The notes under the pieces are model-generated. The model saw nothing but the letters and a program-made list of their open reading frames with translations. It was not told the DNA's origin and searched no databases. A DNA stretch of 64,000 nt from positions 310,001 to 374,000 of the forward strand of contig JBBRNP010000002.1 of assembly GCA_038230255.1 (NCBI GenBank), written 5' to 3'. A program made the translations under genes and the position numbers. The DNA is from AV40 sp038230255. Lineage in GTDB: Bacteria > Verrucomicrobiota > Verrucomicrobiia > Chthoniobacterales > UBA10450. Positions 9,493 through 16,823 of this stretch are shown piece after piece (position 1 is the stretch's first letter; every line of letters starts with the position of its first letter).

Positions 9493-10101
9493 TTAATCCC
9501 GCGCCGCGTGCGCTTGCCCCTCAGCTTGCAACTGACGCACGCCTTCCATCATGTAGATGATGCCGGAAATAAGCGTAAAAGCGCCGGCGACGCTGACGAC
9601 AAAGATGAGAGGAAGGAAATGAAGCTGCAACATTACCCAGGCGATCGCGCACATCTGGCAGACGGTTGCTACTTTTCCAGTCCAACTTGGTTTGATGCGC
9701 ATTCTATTGCCGATGAAATAATGCAGGATCGCAGCGCCGACCAGAATGACGGCGTCGCGAGTGATGACGAGGACCGGGAACCATGCCGGAAACCTGCCGT
9801 ACTCCGGATCGACTTCGCTCCAATTGCTGATGCTCAAAGTGATGACGCCACTCAGTAACAGCCCCTTGTCCGCGATCGGATCAAGAATTGCGCCCAGTTC
9901 GCTCCGCTGTTTGTAGCGGCGCGCGATGTAGCCATCAAGGCCGTCGCTGACGGCCGCGATCAAAAAAATGGCGATGGCAGTGAAGCGTTGCCATTCCAGC
10001 GCCGCGCCGCGTTGAATGCTTTGGCCATAATAAATCGCCATCGTGACGAACGCCGGGATCAGCAGGATGCGCGCGATGGTGATTTTATTGGCAGTCGTCA
10101 T
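9493..10101 (-). CDS. pgsA: CDP-diacylglycerol-glycerol-3-phosphate 3-phosphatidyltransferase
   Basis: About 202 residues with several membrane helices. The CDP-alcohol phosphatidyltransferase signature D-x2-DG-x2-AR-x8-G-x3-D-x3-D is complete (starting SDGLDGYIARR and ending ILDPIADK). The enzyme makes phosphatidylglycerophosphate from CDP-diacylglycerol and glycerol 3-phosphate at the inner membrane. PgsA is assigned over the sister serine or cardiolipin enzymes because of length and motif context, without a phylogeny. It is followed closely by der. Confidence 0.9.
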   Translation of the reverse strand: MTTANKITIARILLIPAFVTMAIYYGQSIQRGAALEWQRFTAIAIFLIAAVSDGLDGYIARRYKQRSELGAILDPIADKGLLLSGVITLSISNWSEVDPEYGRFPAWFPVLVITRDAVILVGAAILHYFIGNRMRIKPSWTGKVATVCQMCAIAWVMLQLHFLPLIFVVSVAGAFTLISGIIYMMEGVRQLQAEGQAHAARD

Positions 10102-10120
10102 CGGGTTTCAAAATAAATTG

Positions 10121-10142
10121 TAGGGCGTTTCTGCGAAACGCC
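10121..10142 (-). terminator. GGCGTTTC hairpin between pfpI-like gene and pgsA
   Basis: Perfect 8-bp stem GGCGTTTC / GAAACGCC with a 3-base loop (10124-10142). Read on the minus strand, an AT-rich stretch follows, so it could end the pfpI-like transcript. There is no strong U tract, and it may equally be one copy of a dispersed palindrome. Confidence 0.4.
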
Positions 10143-10198
10143 AATGCTTAGATCGGCGTCTGCCACAGAAGCCCTATAAATATTTCTGTAACGCGGCG

Positions 10199-10786
10199 TT
10201 ACGTCTCCAGTGGCGCAGTCGCGACTGCTTTTTGGGCCTCATGTTTCCCTTCGCAGAATTCCTCGATCATTTTTCGATTAAACGCCGGGATGTCGTCCGG
10301 TTTGCGGCTCGTCACCAGCCCGTTATCGACCACGACTTCTTCGTTTACCCAGTGGCCTCCGGCGTTTTTGACGTCGGTCTTAATTGCCGGCCACGAGGTC
10401 AGCGTTCTTCCCCGCACCACGCCCGCGTCGATCAAGACCCATGGCCCATGACAAATCGCCGCCACGGGTTTGCCCGCTTCAAAGAAATGACGGGTGAATT
10501 CGACCGCGTCTTCGTTGGAGCGCAGCGCGTCCGGGTTCATCAAGCCACCGGGAATCATCAGCGCGTCGAAATCGTCCGGGCGCGCGTCAGCGAGGGTAAG
10601 ATCGACATCGAACTTGTCGCCCTTGTCCGCGTGATTCATGCCCTGGATCTGGCCGGATTTCAGCGAAACGATCTTCGTTTCCGCGCCGGCGTCATCGAGC
10701 GCCTGTCTTGGTTTTGTCATTTCGACTTGTTCAAAACCATCCGTCACCAGAATGGCCACCTTCTTTCCTTCCAATTTCCGAGCCAT
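10199..10786 (-). CDS. PfpI/DJ-1 family protein (protease- or deglycase-like)
   Basis: About 195 residues, soluble. The DJ-1/PfpI fold is shown by the nucleophile elbow AICHGPW with its Cys, an early conserved Glu in DGFEQVE, and the closing TSWPAIKTD and GLVTSRKPDDIPAF segments typical of the PfpI subfamily. Family members are described as cysteine proteases, chaperones or protein deglycases, so the true substrate is uncertain. It stands alone upstream of pgsA with a 97-base gap. One dispersed 10-mer (10598-10607) encodes VDL. Confidence 0.92.
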   Translation of the reverse strand: MARKLEGKKVAILVTDGFEQVEMTKPRQALDDAGAETKIVSLKSGQIQGMNHADKGDKFDVDLTLADARPDDFDALMIPGGLMNPDALRSNEDAVEFTRHFFEAGKPVAAICHGPWVLIDAGVVRGRTLTSWPAIKTDVKNAGGHWVNEEVVVDNGLVTSRKPDDIPAFNRKMIEEFCEGKHEAQKAVATAPLET

Positions 10787-10970
10787 AAATCCTCCCTTTG
10801 AGTTGCGTTGTGATTGTTAACGAGGACACCGCCGAGGTGCCTCTCTATATAGTACAACGCAGACAGCGGCACTCGATGGACGTATTGGCTTATTCTGGCC
10901 GCAATCGCGATGGACGCTTGCCGAGCCGTAGCCTTGGCGAAGGCTGGTGCCGAATTGGGTGGAAAAACAT

Positions 10971-11000
10971 CGGAGCGGCACATGAACCAGTGCCGCTCCG
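10971..11000 (-). terminator. Strong 11-bp hairpin, terminator-like on minus strand
   Basis: Perfect 11-bp stem CGGAGCGGCAC / GTGCCGCTCCG with loop ATGAACCA. On the minus strand it is followed by ATGTTTTT, which resembles an intrinsic terminator. No protein gene precedes it on that strand, so it would end either read-through or an unannotated small RNA starting to the right. Confidence 0.45.
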
Positions 11001-11121
11001 AAGGGGAAAACAGCCGCGTGTGATCCCTTGCTCCAAAGGTAAATACGGCGTTCCCGAATCAAAGTTCGCGTTTTTTTACGAAATTATCGGAGGGAAGCGC
11101 TTCTCAGTCGGTCTTCCTTAC

Positions 11122-11139
11122 TGCCAGCCCGGCTCGGAC
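11122..11139 (-). repeat. GTCCGAGCCGG palindromic repeat, copy 1
   Basis: Reverse-strand copy of the dispersed element (GTCCGAGCCGGGCTGGCA on the minus strand). The core GTCCG-AGC-CGGgC is nearly self-complementary. It lies just upstream of the tRNA-Leu promoter. Confidence 0.65.
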
Positions 11140-11168
11140 TTGGCGTAAGCGGTTCCCATGGCTACACT
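11140..11168 (+). promoter_or_regulatory. Probable sigma-70 promoter of tRNA-Leu
   Basis: TTGGCG (11140-11145), a 17-base spacer and TACACT (11163-11168) match four of six bases at each box. The predicted transcript start is near 11175, 12 bases before the tRNA 5' end. Position and spacing fit, but the boxes are imperfect. Confidence 0.45.
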
Positions 11169-11186
11169 TCTCTGCTGTTAAAAGCG

Positions 11187-11272
11187 GCCGATGTGGCGAA
11201 ATGGCAGACGCAACGGACTTAAAATCCGTTGGGCTTAATAGGCCCGTGTGGGTTCGAGTCCCGCCATCGGCA
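11187..11272 (+). tRNA. tRNA-Leu (anticodon UAA)
   Basis: Complete class II cloverleaf. The acceptor stem GCCGATG pairs with CATCGGC and discriminator A is at 11272. The D arm is GGCGAAATGGCAGACGC, the anticodon stem AACGGA/TCCGTT carries loop CTTAAAA with anticodon TAA at 11220-11222, the long variable arm is GGGCTTAATAGGCCCGT, and the T arm contains GGTTCGAGTCC. CCA is not encoded. The long variable arm and UAA anticodon identify leucine. Confidence 0.97.
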
Positions 11273-11281
11273 ATCACAAAC

Positions 11282-11350
11282 TAGACAGGATTAACAAGAT
11301 TAACCGGATTCGGATTTCTTTAATCGTTTCAATCCTGTAAATCCTGTCTA
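11282..11350. repeat. ACAGGATT inverted repeat, copy 1
   Basis: Arms TAGACAGGATTAACAAGATT (11282-11301) and AATCCTGTAAATCCTGTCTA (11331-11350) are inverted relative to each other. A second copy with the same arms lies at 59442-59500. The element ends only 5 bases before the FMN reductase start codon, so it sits in its leader. Similar short inverted repeats are scattered in many environmental bacterial genomes. Confidence 0.8.
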
Positions 11351-11355
11351 GAACA

Positions 11356-11919
11356 ATGGAACGCCCACTTTTCATTCCAGTGATCCTCGGCACCGCGCGA
11401 CAAGGCCGGGAAAGCGAAGACGCCGCTAAGCTTGTTTTTGAGCAAACAAAAAAGCGCGCCGGCGTGGAAACGGAATTGATCGATGTCCGCACGTTGCCGA
11501 TGAAGCTCGATGATGCCGGCGAGCAGATGAAAGACCCGAAATTTTCGGCAACGATCGAGCGCTGCGACGGTCTCATCATCGTCACGCCCGAGTACAATCA
11601 CAGTTTTCCCGGACTGCTAAAGCACGCGCTCGACATGAATTTGAAGGAATACATCCACAAAGCGGTCGGGATTTGCGGCGTCTCGGCCGGCGTTTTCGGC
11701 GGCGCCCGCGTGATCGAGACGTTACTTCCCATAATGCGCGAGCTCGGGCTGGTCACGATCTTCGAAGACGTTAACTTCGGCCGGATCGGCACGCTTTTCG
11801 ACGAGCGCGGCAAGTTGCTCGACGAAAACTTCGTCCGCCGCGTCGACAGGTTCCTGAACGAACTGATCTGGATGTCGCGCGTCCTCCGCCACGGTCGCCA
11901 AAACATCGCCCCGGTCTGA
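11356..11919 (+). CDS. NADPH-dependent FMN reductase family protein
   Basis: About 187 residues with a flavodoxin-like fold. A phosphate-binding GTARQGRES loop follows the first strand, and the family signature PEYNHSFPGLLKHALD lies near residues 75-90. These proteins bind FMN and reduce quinones, chromate or azo compounds using NAD(P)H; the real substrate is not predictable. ATG 11356 follows directly after the ACAGGATT inverted repeat with no clear Shine-Dalgarno. No operon partner is seen. Confidence 0.92.
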   Translation: MERPLFIPVILGTARQGRESEDAAKLVFEQTKKRAGVETELIDVRTLPMKLDDAGEQMKDPKFSATIERCDGLIIVTPEYNHSFPGLLKHALDMNLKEYIHKAVGICGVSAGVFGGARVIETLLPIMRELGLVTIFEDVNFGRIGTLFDERGKLLDENFVRRVDRFLNELIWMSRVLRHGRQNIAPV

Positions 11920-12071
11920 TTCTGGCGGTTAAAGGTCATTACCCCTCGCTACGCAGGGCCGGGACACGTATTTACAGCGGTCGTTCCCTCGATAGATTTT
12001 CGGGCGCGGCCGTGTTTTGAACGCGCAGGCAGCGTCCGCGGTCACAGCATCGCCGCTACATAGGCAAATCA

Positions 12072-13670
12072 ATGGAGCAAAATCCACCGCCACCAACGTT
12101 TCCTTCACCGGAAGAGCTGAAGACAAAGATCACCGAGTTTATGAAACAGAACTTCGGAGATCGCGTTTCGGTCGCGGCTTTTCCTGCGCCCGAGCCGGCC
12201 GAAGCCGAGCCGGAGGAGAAGCCGGAGAAGATCGACAGTCAGGAGTTCGAGTTCAATTTTTTGCCGCGCGATATCAAGGCGCACCTCGACCGTTTCGTGA
12301 TCAAGCAGGATGAGGCGAAGAAGGTGCTCGCGATCGCAGTGTGCGATCATTACAACCACGCCAAATATCTACGCCAGCTCGGGAAGGAAAATCCGGAGCG
12401 GGCCGAGCAAACCGAATACGCGAAACAGAATGTGATTCTGGTCGGGCCGACCGGTGTCGGAAAAACTTATCTGATCAAGCACATTGCCGACTTGATCAAG
12501 GTGCCGTTCGTAAAAGCCGACGCGACCAAGTTCAGCGAGACCGGTTACGTGGGCGGGGACGTGGAAGATTTGGTGCGCGAGCTGGTGCACAAGGCTAACG
12601 GCGACATCAACCTTGCGCAGTTCGGCATCATTTACATCGACGAGGTCGACAAGATAGCGTCCGCCGGAAATTTAATCGGTCGCGACGTCAGTGGCCGCGG
12701 CGTGCAAACGACGTTGTTGAAATTGATGGAAGAAACGGAAGTGCCGGTGCGGAGCATGAACGATCTTCAGGCGCAATTGCAGGCGGCGTTTGAGTTTCAA
12801 CGAAAGGGCAAAGCCAAGCGCGAGACCATCAACACGCGCCACATTCTTTTCGTGGTCAGCGGAGCGTTTGAAAAATTGAAGGAGCAAGTGGCCCGACGCG
12901 TGCGTCAGGGACAGATCGGTTTCCGGGCCGATATGGTCGAGGTGATGGACAACGAACTGTTTCAATACGTGACCACGAAAGATTTTGTCGAGTACGGTTT
13001 CGAACCGGAATTCATTGGGCGGCTGCCGGTGCGCGTGGTCTGCCTCGATCTCGATGCCGACGATCTTTTCAAGATCATGAAATTTTCGGAAGGCAGCTTG
13101 CTTCGCCAATACGAGCGCGCGTTTCGCGCTTACGGGATCGACATCAGTTTCGAGGACGAAGCGCTGCGCTTGATCGCCGAGGCCGCGGCCGGCGAGAGGA
13201 CCGGCGCACGGGGATTGCTTACTGTGTTCGAAAAGTTGTTCCGCGATTACAAATATTACCTGGCCGGCTCGGGTTTGAGTCAGCTTCGAGTCACGGCCGA
13301 GCTGGTGCGCGAACCGAAGCGCGTCCTTGATCGCCTCATGGCCGAGGGTGAAAAACAGGAGGCAAAGATGTTAGAGGGCGCGGCTCGACAGTTCGCGGAG
13401 ACGTTCGGCAAGGAACACGGCATTGAAATTGTTTTTGACGACTCGGCCTTACGGCGTTTGGTGGAACGCGCCCAAGCCGAACGGATGAACATGAACGATC
13501 TCTGCGCCCATTTGTTCAAGGATTTCCACTTTGGACTGAGCCTGGTGAAAAAGAACACCGGCCGGACAAAATTTGTCCTCGGAGCAGAGGCGGTGGATAC
13601 GCCGGACAGTTGTTTGAGCGAGCTGGTGGTGCAGTCGCATTACCCGGCGGCCGCGAACGCGAAAGCTTGA
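12072..13670 (+). CDS. ClpX-like AAA+ unfoldase lacking the zinc domain
   Basis: About 532 residues against roughly 420 for ordinary ClpX. Seen: Walker A GPTGVGKT (125-132), pore loop GYVG (158-161), Walker B IIYIDEVD (186-193), an IGF tripeptide in QIGFRA (282-284) where ClpX docks on ClpP, and an arginine finger in EFIGRLPV (near 317). The N-terminal C4 zinc domain is absent, replaced by about 60 residues rich in Pro and Glu. A C-terminal extension of about 100 residues follows the small domain. It is probably a paralogous protein unfoldase; pairing with ClpP is inferred from the IGF loop only. Not the canonical clpX, as no clpP or tig neighbours it. Confidence 0.88.
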   Translation: MEQNPPPPTFPSPEELKTKITEFMKQNFGDRVSVAAFPAPEPAEAEPEEKPEKIDSQEFEFNFLPRDIKAHLDRFVIKQDEAKKVLAIAVCDHYNHAKYLRQLGKENPERAEQTEYAKQNVILVGPTGVGKTYLIKHIADLIKVPFVKADATKFSETGYVGGDVEDLVRELVHKANGDINLAQFGIIYIDEVDKIASAGNLIGRDVSGRGVQTTLLKLMEETEVPVRSMNDLQAQLQAAFEFQRKGKAKRETINTRHILFVVSGAFEKLKEQVARRVRQGQIGFRADMVEVMDNELFQYVTTKDFVEYGFEPEFIGRLPVRVVCLDLDADDLFKIMKFSEGSLLRQYERAFRAYGIDISFEDEALRLIAEAAAGERTGARGLLTVFEKLFRDYKYYLAGSGLSQLRVTAELVREPKRVLDRLMAEGEKQEAKMLEGAARQFAETFGKEHGIEIVFDDSALRRLVERAQAERMNMNDLCAHLFKDFHFGLSLVKKNTGRTKFVLGAEAVDTPDSCLSELVVQSHYPAAANAKA

Positions 13671-13680
13671 TCTTGTTGTC

Positions 13681-14928
13681 ATGAAACGCCCGCTCCTCGC
13701 CACTTTGATTATTGGGATCTTCGTCGTGGTCGGCGTCGCAGCAATGCACCTCAGTCCGCAGGTGCTGCAGTTCGAATCGCGGGCCGCGGAATATATTTCT
13801 CCCTACAGCGCCGCGACCCACGTCGTGCCGAAGCAATGGCAATACGTATTCATGTCGATCGTATCTTTCGGGGTAGCGGCGTTGACCGTCACCAGCTTGC
13901 GACGGCGCCGGATTGCATTGCTCGCGCTCGGATTATTGATCGAGCTCGCGGCCGTTTCCTGGATTTGCTCGCTTTACAAAGTGTTCTTTCAACCGCTGCC
14001 GTCGATGTTCGCGGTCGCGCTCGCTTTCATCGTTGCCGACCGCTACACCGCCATCGCCCAGCGTGGTCGGTCCGTCACCGCGCGCGCATTTTTCGGCGAT
14101 CGCTTGTCGAAAGAACAAGTGCAGCGCGTAATCGCAGGGGACATTCCGTTTGATCCGGAGGCGAAGGCTTACGAAACCACGGTGGTGGTTTGCGACGTGG
14201 CCAACAAATACGATCTCGCGGAAGATTGTGAGCCGCCAGTGTTCGGCAAAATCACCGAGGAATTCATTCGCCGCGCGACCGACGCTTTTATGCAAGCGGG
14301 GGCCTACATCCAAACCGCGGATGCGGAGGGCGTCGTCGCGCTCTTTGGTTTTCCGGAAACGGACGCGCATCATGGCGACAAAGCCGTGCGCGTTGCGCTG
14401 GACGTAGTCGAGCAATTTCAAAAGGCGCGTATCACTAACGGTGAAGCGAAGTGCGATGTGCATCTCGGGGTGAGCTCGGGAACGATGATTGTTGCGCCGC
14501 TTCAGGACGGCGAGCGGCCGGGATTGATCACCAGCGGCGAACCGGTTGAATTAGCGCGGCGTTTTTGCGTCGCAAATCGTTTCTATGGTTCGCGAGTTTT
14601 GATCGGACCGCGCACGTTTGAGCTGGCGAGCCGATATATCGTTGCACGCCCGATCGATTTTCTCAGCGGTGTAAATTCGCGGGAGCGCCACGAAATTTAC
14701 GAACCGCTCTGGCCGGCGGCGGAAGCGAAACCGGAACAGTTGGCCCGGCGCGACTGTTTCTGGAACGGCGTCGTGTTTTATCGCGAGAAACGCTGGGCCG
14801 AGGCGTATTCAGAATTTCAAAAGGCGCGCGGACCTAACGAGGAAGAAGACGCGCCCCTGCAATTGTATCTCCGCCGCCTCGAGCCGCTCGCGCTGAATCT
14901 GGCCGAAGTGCCGATGAGGCCGGCGTAA
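13681..14928 (+). CDS. Membrane protein with degenerate class III nucleotidyl cyclase domain
   Basis: About 415 residues. Four predicted membrane helices lie in the first 130 residues, followed by a class III cyclase fold and a short C-terminal helical stretch of TPR type. The first metal Asp appears in VVVCDVANKYD. The usual GDG at the second metal site reads AEG (in TADAEGVVALFG), and the transition-state Asn/Arg helix is altered (GEPVELARRF). It starts 10 bases after the ClpX-like gene, so the two are likely co-transcribed. Catalytic activity is doubtful; it may be a sensor or regulatory relic. Confidence 0.75.
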   Translation: MKRPLLATLIIGIFVVVGVAAMHLSPQVLQFESRAAEYISPYSAATHVVPKQWQYVFMSIVSFGVAALTVTSLRRRRIALLALGLLIELAAVSWICSLYKVFFQPLPSMFAVALAFIVADRYTAIAQRGRSVTARAFFGDRLSKEQVQRVIAGDIPFDPEAKAYETTVVVCDVANKYDLAEDCEPPVFGKITEEFIRRATDAFMQAGAYIQTADAEGVVALFGFPETDAHHGDKAVRVALDVVEQFQKARITNGEAKCDVHLGVSSGTMIVAPLQDGERPGLITSGEPVELARRFCVANRFYGSRVLIGPRTFELASRYIVARPIDFLSGVNSRERHEIYEPLWPAAEAKPEQLARRDCFWNGVVFYREKRWAEAYSEFQKARGPNEEEDAPLQLYLRRLEPLALNLAEVPMRPA

Positions 14929-14938
14929 GCAGGAAGCG

Positions 14939-14957
14939 GGTCCGAACCGGGCTGGCA
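14939..14957 (+). repeat. GTCCGAGCCGG palindromic repeat, copy 2
   Basis: GGTCCGAACCGGGCTGGCA fills the short gap between the cyclase-like gene and the recR start codon at 14960, where the recR ribosome binding site should be. Confidence 0.65.
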
Positions 14958-14959
14958 GT

Positions 14960-15565
14960 ATGCGAAAGACGGAATATCCGCCCGCGTTGCGGGATTTAGT
15001 GGCGCAACTTCGGCAAATGCCCGGAGTCGGTCCGCGGTCGGCCGAACGGATCGCGCTCTGGATGGTGCAGACACGCGGCGATCAGCCGGAGCAAATCGCG
15101 CGCGCCATCTCCGACACGCGACGCGGAATTCATCCGTGCCAACTTTGCGGCTACTTCACGACCAACGAACTGTGCGACATTTGCTCGGATTCGTCGCGCG
15201 CGATTGAGTTGCTCTGCGTGGTGGAACAACCAACCGATATTTTGCCGCTCGAAAAAACCGGAGCTTTTCGCGGACGCTATCATTCGTTAGGCGGGCGCAT
15301 TTCGCCTTTGGATCACATCGGTCCGGAAGATTTGCGTATCAAGGAGCTGTTTGATCGCATCGAAAAAGAAAAATTCACCGAAATCATTTTCGCGCTGGCT
15401 TCTGATGTCGAAGGCGAGGCGACCACGAATTACCTGGTCGATCTTTTGAAAGGCAAACCGGTCGCGCTCACTCGCATTGCGCGCGGTTTATCTGCCGGCG
15501 CGAGTTTGGAATCGGCCGACGAATTGACGCTGCAGCAAGCGCTCTCCGGGCGCACAAAATTGTAG
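14960..15565 (+). CDS. recR: Recombination mediator protein RecR
   Basis: About 201 residues, the normal length. A helix-hairpin-helix segment with MPGVGPRSAERIA lies at the N-terminus, then a C4 zinc finger (CQLCG...CDIC, residues 57-75). A Toprim domain begins at LCVVEQPTDI, and a Walker-B-like end carries the conserved TRIARGLSAG. RecR acts with RecO (and RecF) to load RecA on single-stranded gaps. The dnaX-ybaB-recR cluster common elsewhere is not present here. Confidence 0.97.
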   Translation: MRKTEYPPALRDLVAQLRQMPGVGPRSAERIALWMVQTRGDQPEQIARAISDTRRGIHPCQLCGYFTTNELCDICSDSSRAIELLCVVEQPTDILPLEKTGAFRGRYHSLGGRISPLDHIGPEDLRIKELFDRIEKEKFTEIIFALASDVEGEATTNYLVDLLKGKPVALTRIARGLSAGASLESADELTLQQALSGRTKL

Positions 15566-15570
15566 CTGCC

Positions 15571-15589
15571 GGTCCGAGCCGGACTGGCA
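15571..15589 (+). repeat. GTCCGAGCCGG palindromic repeat, copy 3
   Basis: GGTCCGAGCCGGACTGGCA, the best consensus copy, starts five bases after the recR stop. The GTCCG-AGC-CGGAC core is a perfect 5-bp stem with a 3-base loop. Confidence 0.7.
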
Positions 15590-15613
15590 TTGTCTCTGGG
15601 CGCCAGAACGAAT

Positions 15614-15637
15614 GATGCCGCTGAGGACAGCGGCATC
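15614..15637. terminator. Hairpin between convergent recR and mscS
   Basis: Perfect 9-bp stem GATGCCGCT / AGCGGCATC around loop GAGGAC, in the gap between two convergent genes. A T5 run follows about 14 bases later (15651-15655), too far for a classical intrinsic terminator. It may be a bidirectional stop or a dispersed palindrome. Confidence 0.45.
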
Positions 15638-15664
15638 TACAACGCCAGTGTTTTTGTGTTGCGT

Positions 15665-16720
15665 TTAGCGCGCGTCGCCCTTCGGAAACATGACCTTTTC
15701 TGGCGCAGCGTTGAGGGCGGCGAGTAGTTTTGGGATCAATCGGCTTTTAACGGGTCCCGCCTCGCGGGGCGCCACCAAATAGCGCACGATCGCATCGATC
15801 CAAGTCATTTCGTCGACCCGAAAGATGACGCGCGGATGTGCGCGCACTTCGAGTTCGTCGACCGGGGTGCGAGCCAACAAATCGCGGTAAACCGAAACGC
15901 GTTCCATCATTTCCTTCCCGATTTCTTCGGTGACGATCCGCTGCATCGTCTCGGCCACGAATTTCAAATCGCTCTGATATGCGACCTGAAATCGAATTTC
16001 ATTCCAGATGTAGGGGAAGAGCGGCCAGGAATAGTTCCAGATAATCTCATCGAGCACTTTTTCGTTGGGGAATCGGATAACGCGGCCGCTCGGGTGATCG
16101 CCCGAAATGTACTGACCGCCAAATTCCCAGAGGGTGGTGTCGAGATATCCGACGTCGATGACGTCTCCGGTGGCATCCCCGATTTTAATTCGATCGCCGA
16201 CCCGGAAAGGTCGCCGCACCAAAATGTAAATCCAGGCGATGAAACTTTTCATCGGTGTCTGCACAGCTAGACCGACAATGATCGAGCCGATGCCGAGCGC
16301 GGTGAGGGCGCCGTACCAATTCACGAACACGACCGAGACGACGATGACCGCGATCAACAGTCCTGCCACCAGAAGAAGAATCCGTCGAAGCGTGTAGCGT
16401 GTGACCGTGTCCTCAATCCGCCCGATCGCGTAAACCCGGACCGCCTTCGCGGTCGCGAGCACGATAACAACGAGCGCGAAACCGCGGAGAAAGCGTCGGC
16501 CCAGATCCACCTCCGATTGAATGAGCGGAAGTAGTTTGGTGCCGATGACGTAGTAGAGGACGGCGCAACCGAGCAGCAGCAGAGCGTGAGTAAAGAACCA
16601 GAACTTGTCGGTCGTTGCGACTTTGACTTTCTTGGCCGGTATTTTATCTCCGGTGCGCTCGAGTTCCTCACGGACCTCCGGCTTCTTGGCAATTTCCTCG
16701 GCGGTTTCGGTCTCAGGCAT
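15665..16720 (-). CDS. MscS family mechanosensitive ion channel
   Basis: About 351 residues. Four membrane helices come first, the last being the glycine-rich pore helix (ALGIGSIIVGLAVQTP). It runs into the MscS beta domain with RPFRVGDRIKIGDATGDV and a C-terminal alpha/beta domain. Such channels open under membrane tension to release solutes during osmotic downshock. ATG at 16720 (MPETE) is chosen: the longer frame upstream overlaps the debranching-enzyme gene and looks non-coding. The 103-base gap to the upstream gene holds a copy of the dispersed 10-mer (16764-16773). Confidence 0.93.
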   Translation of the reverse strand: MPETETAEEIAKKPEVREELERTGDKIPAKKVKVATTDKFWFFTHALLLLGCAVLYYVIGTKLLPLIQSEVDLGRRFLRGFALVVIVLATAKAVRVYAIGRIEDTVTRYTLRRILLLVAGLLIAVIVVSVVFVNWYGALTALGIGSIIVGLAVQTPMKSFIAWIYILVRRPFRVGDRIKIGDATGDVIDVGYLDTTLWEFGGQYISGDHPSGRVIRFPNEKVLDEIIWNYSWPLFPYIWNEIRFQVAYQSDLKFVAETMQRIVTEEIGKEMMERVSVYRDLLARTPVDELEVRAHPRVIFRVDEMTWIDAIVRYLVAPREAGPVKSRLIPKLLAALNAAPEKVMFPKGDAR

Positions 16721-16823
16721 CAATATTGAATCGCATGCGGTTACCAAAATGAGCGCAAGCAATTGTCGATCTTGCGGTTGCGCAGCCTCACTTCCGCGGC
16801 CGCCACGGCCGCCACTACACTCG

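Larger units (their letters stand above)
10787..11186. other. 400-bp region without a protein gene
   Basis: No reading frame here looks like a protein: the longest are repeat-rich and lack family resemblance. It contains a GCGAAGGCTGG-type repeat (about 10918-10950), a strong 11-bp hairpin (10971-11000), a T7 tract at 11069-11075, one copy of the GTCCGAGCCGG palindrome in reverse orientation (11122-11139), and a probable promoter for the following tRNA. A small RNA cannot be excluded but nothing specific is recognised. Confidence 0.6.

Noticed and set aside
11069..11075. T7 run as intrinsic terminator
   Set aside because: No stable stem precedes it on the plus strand.
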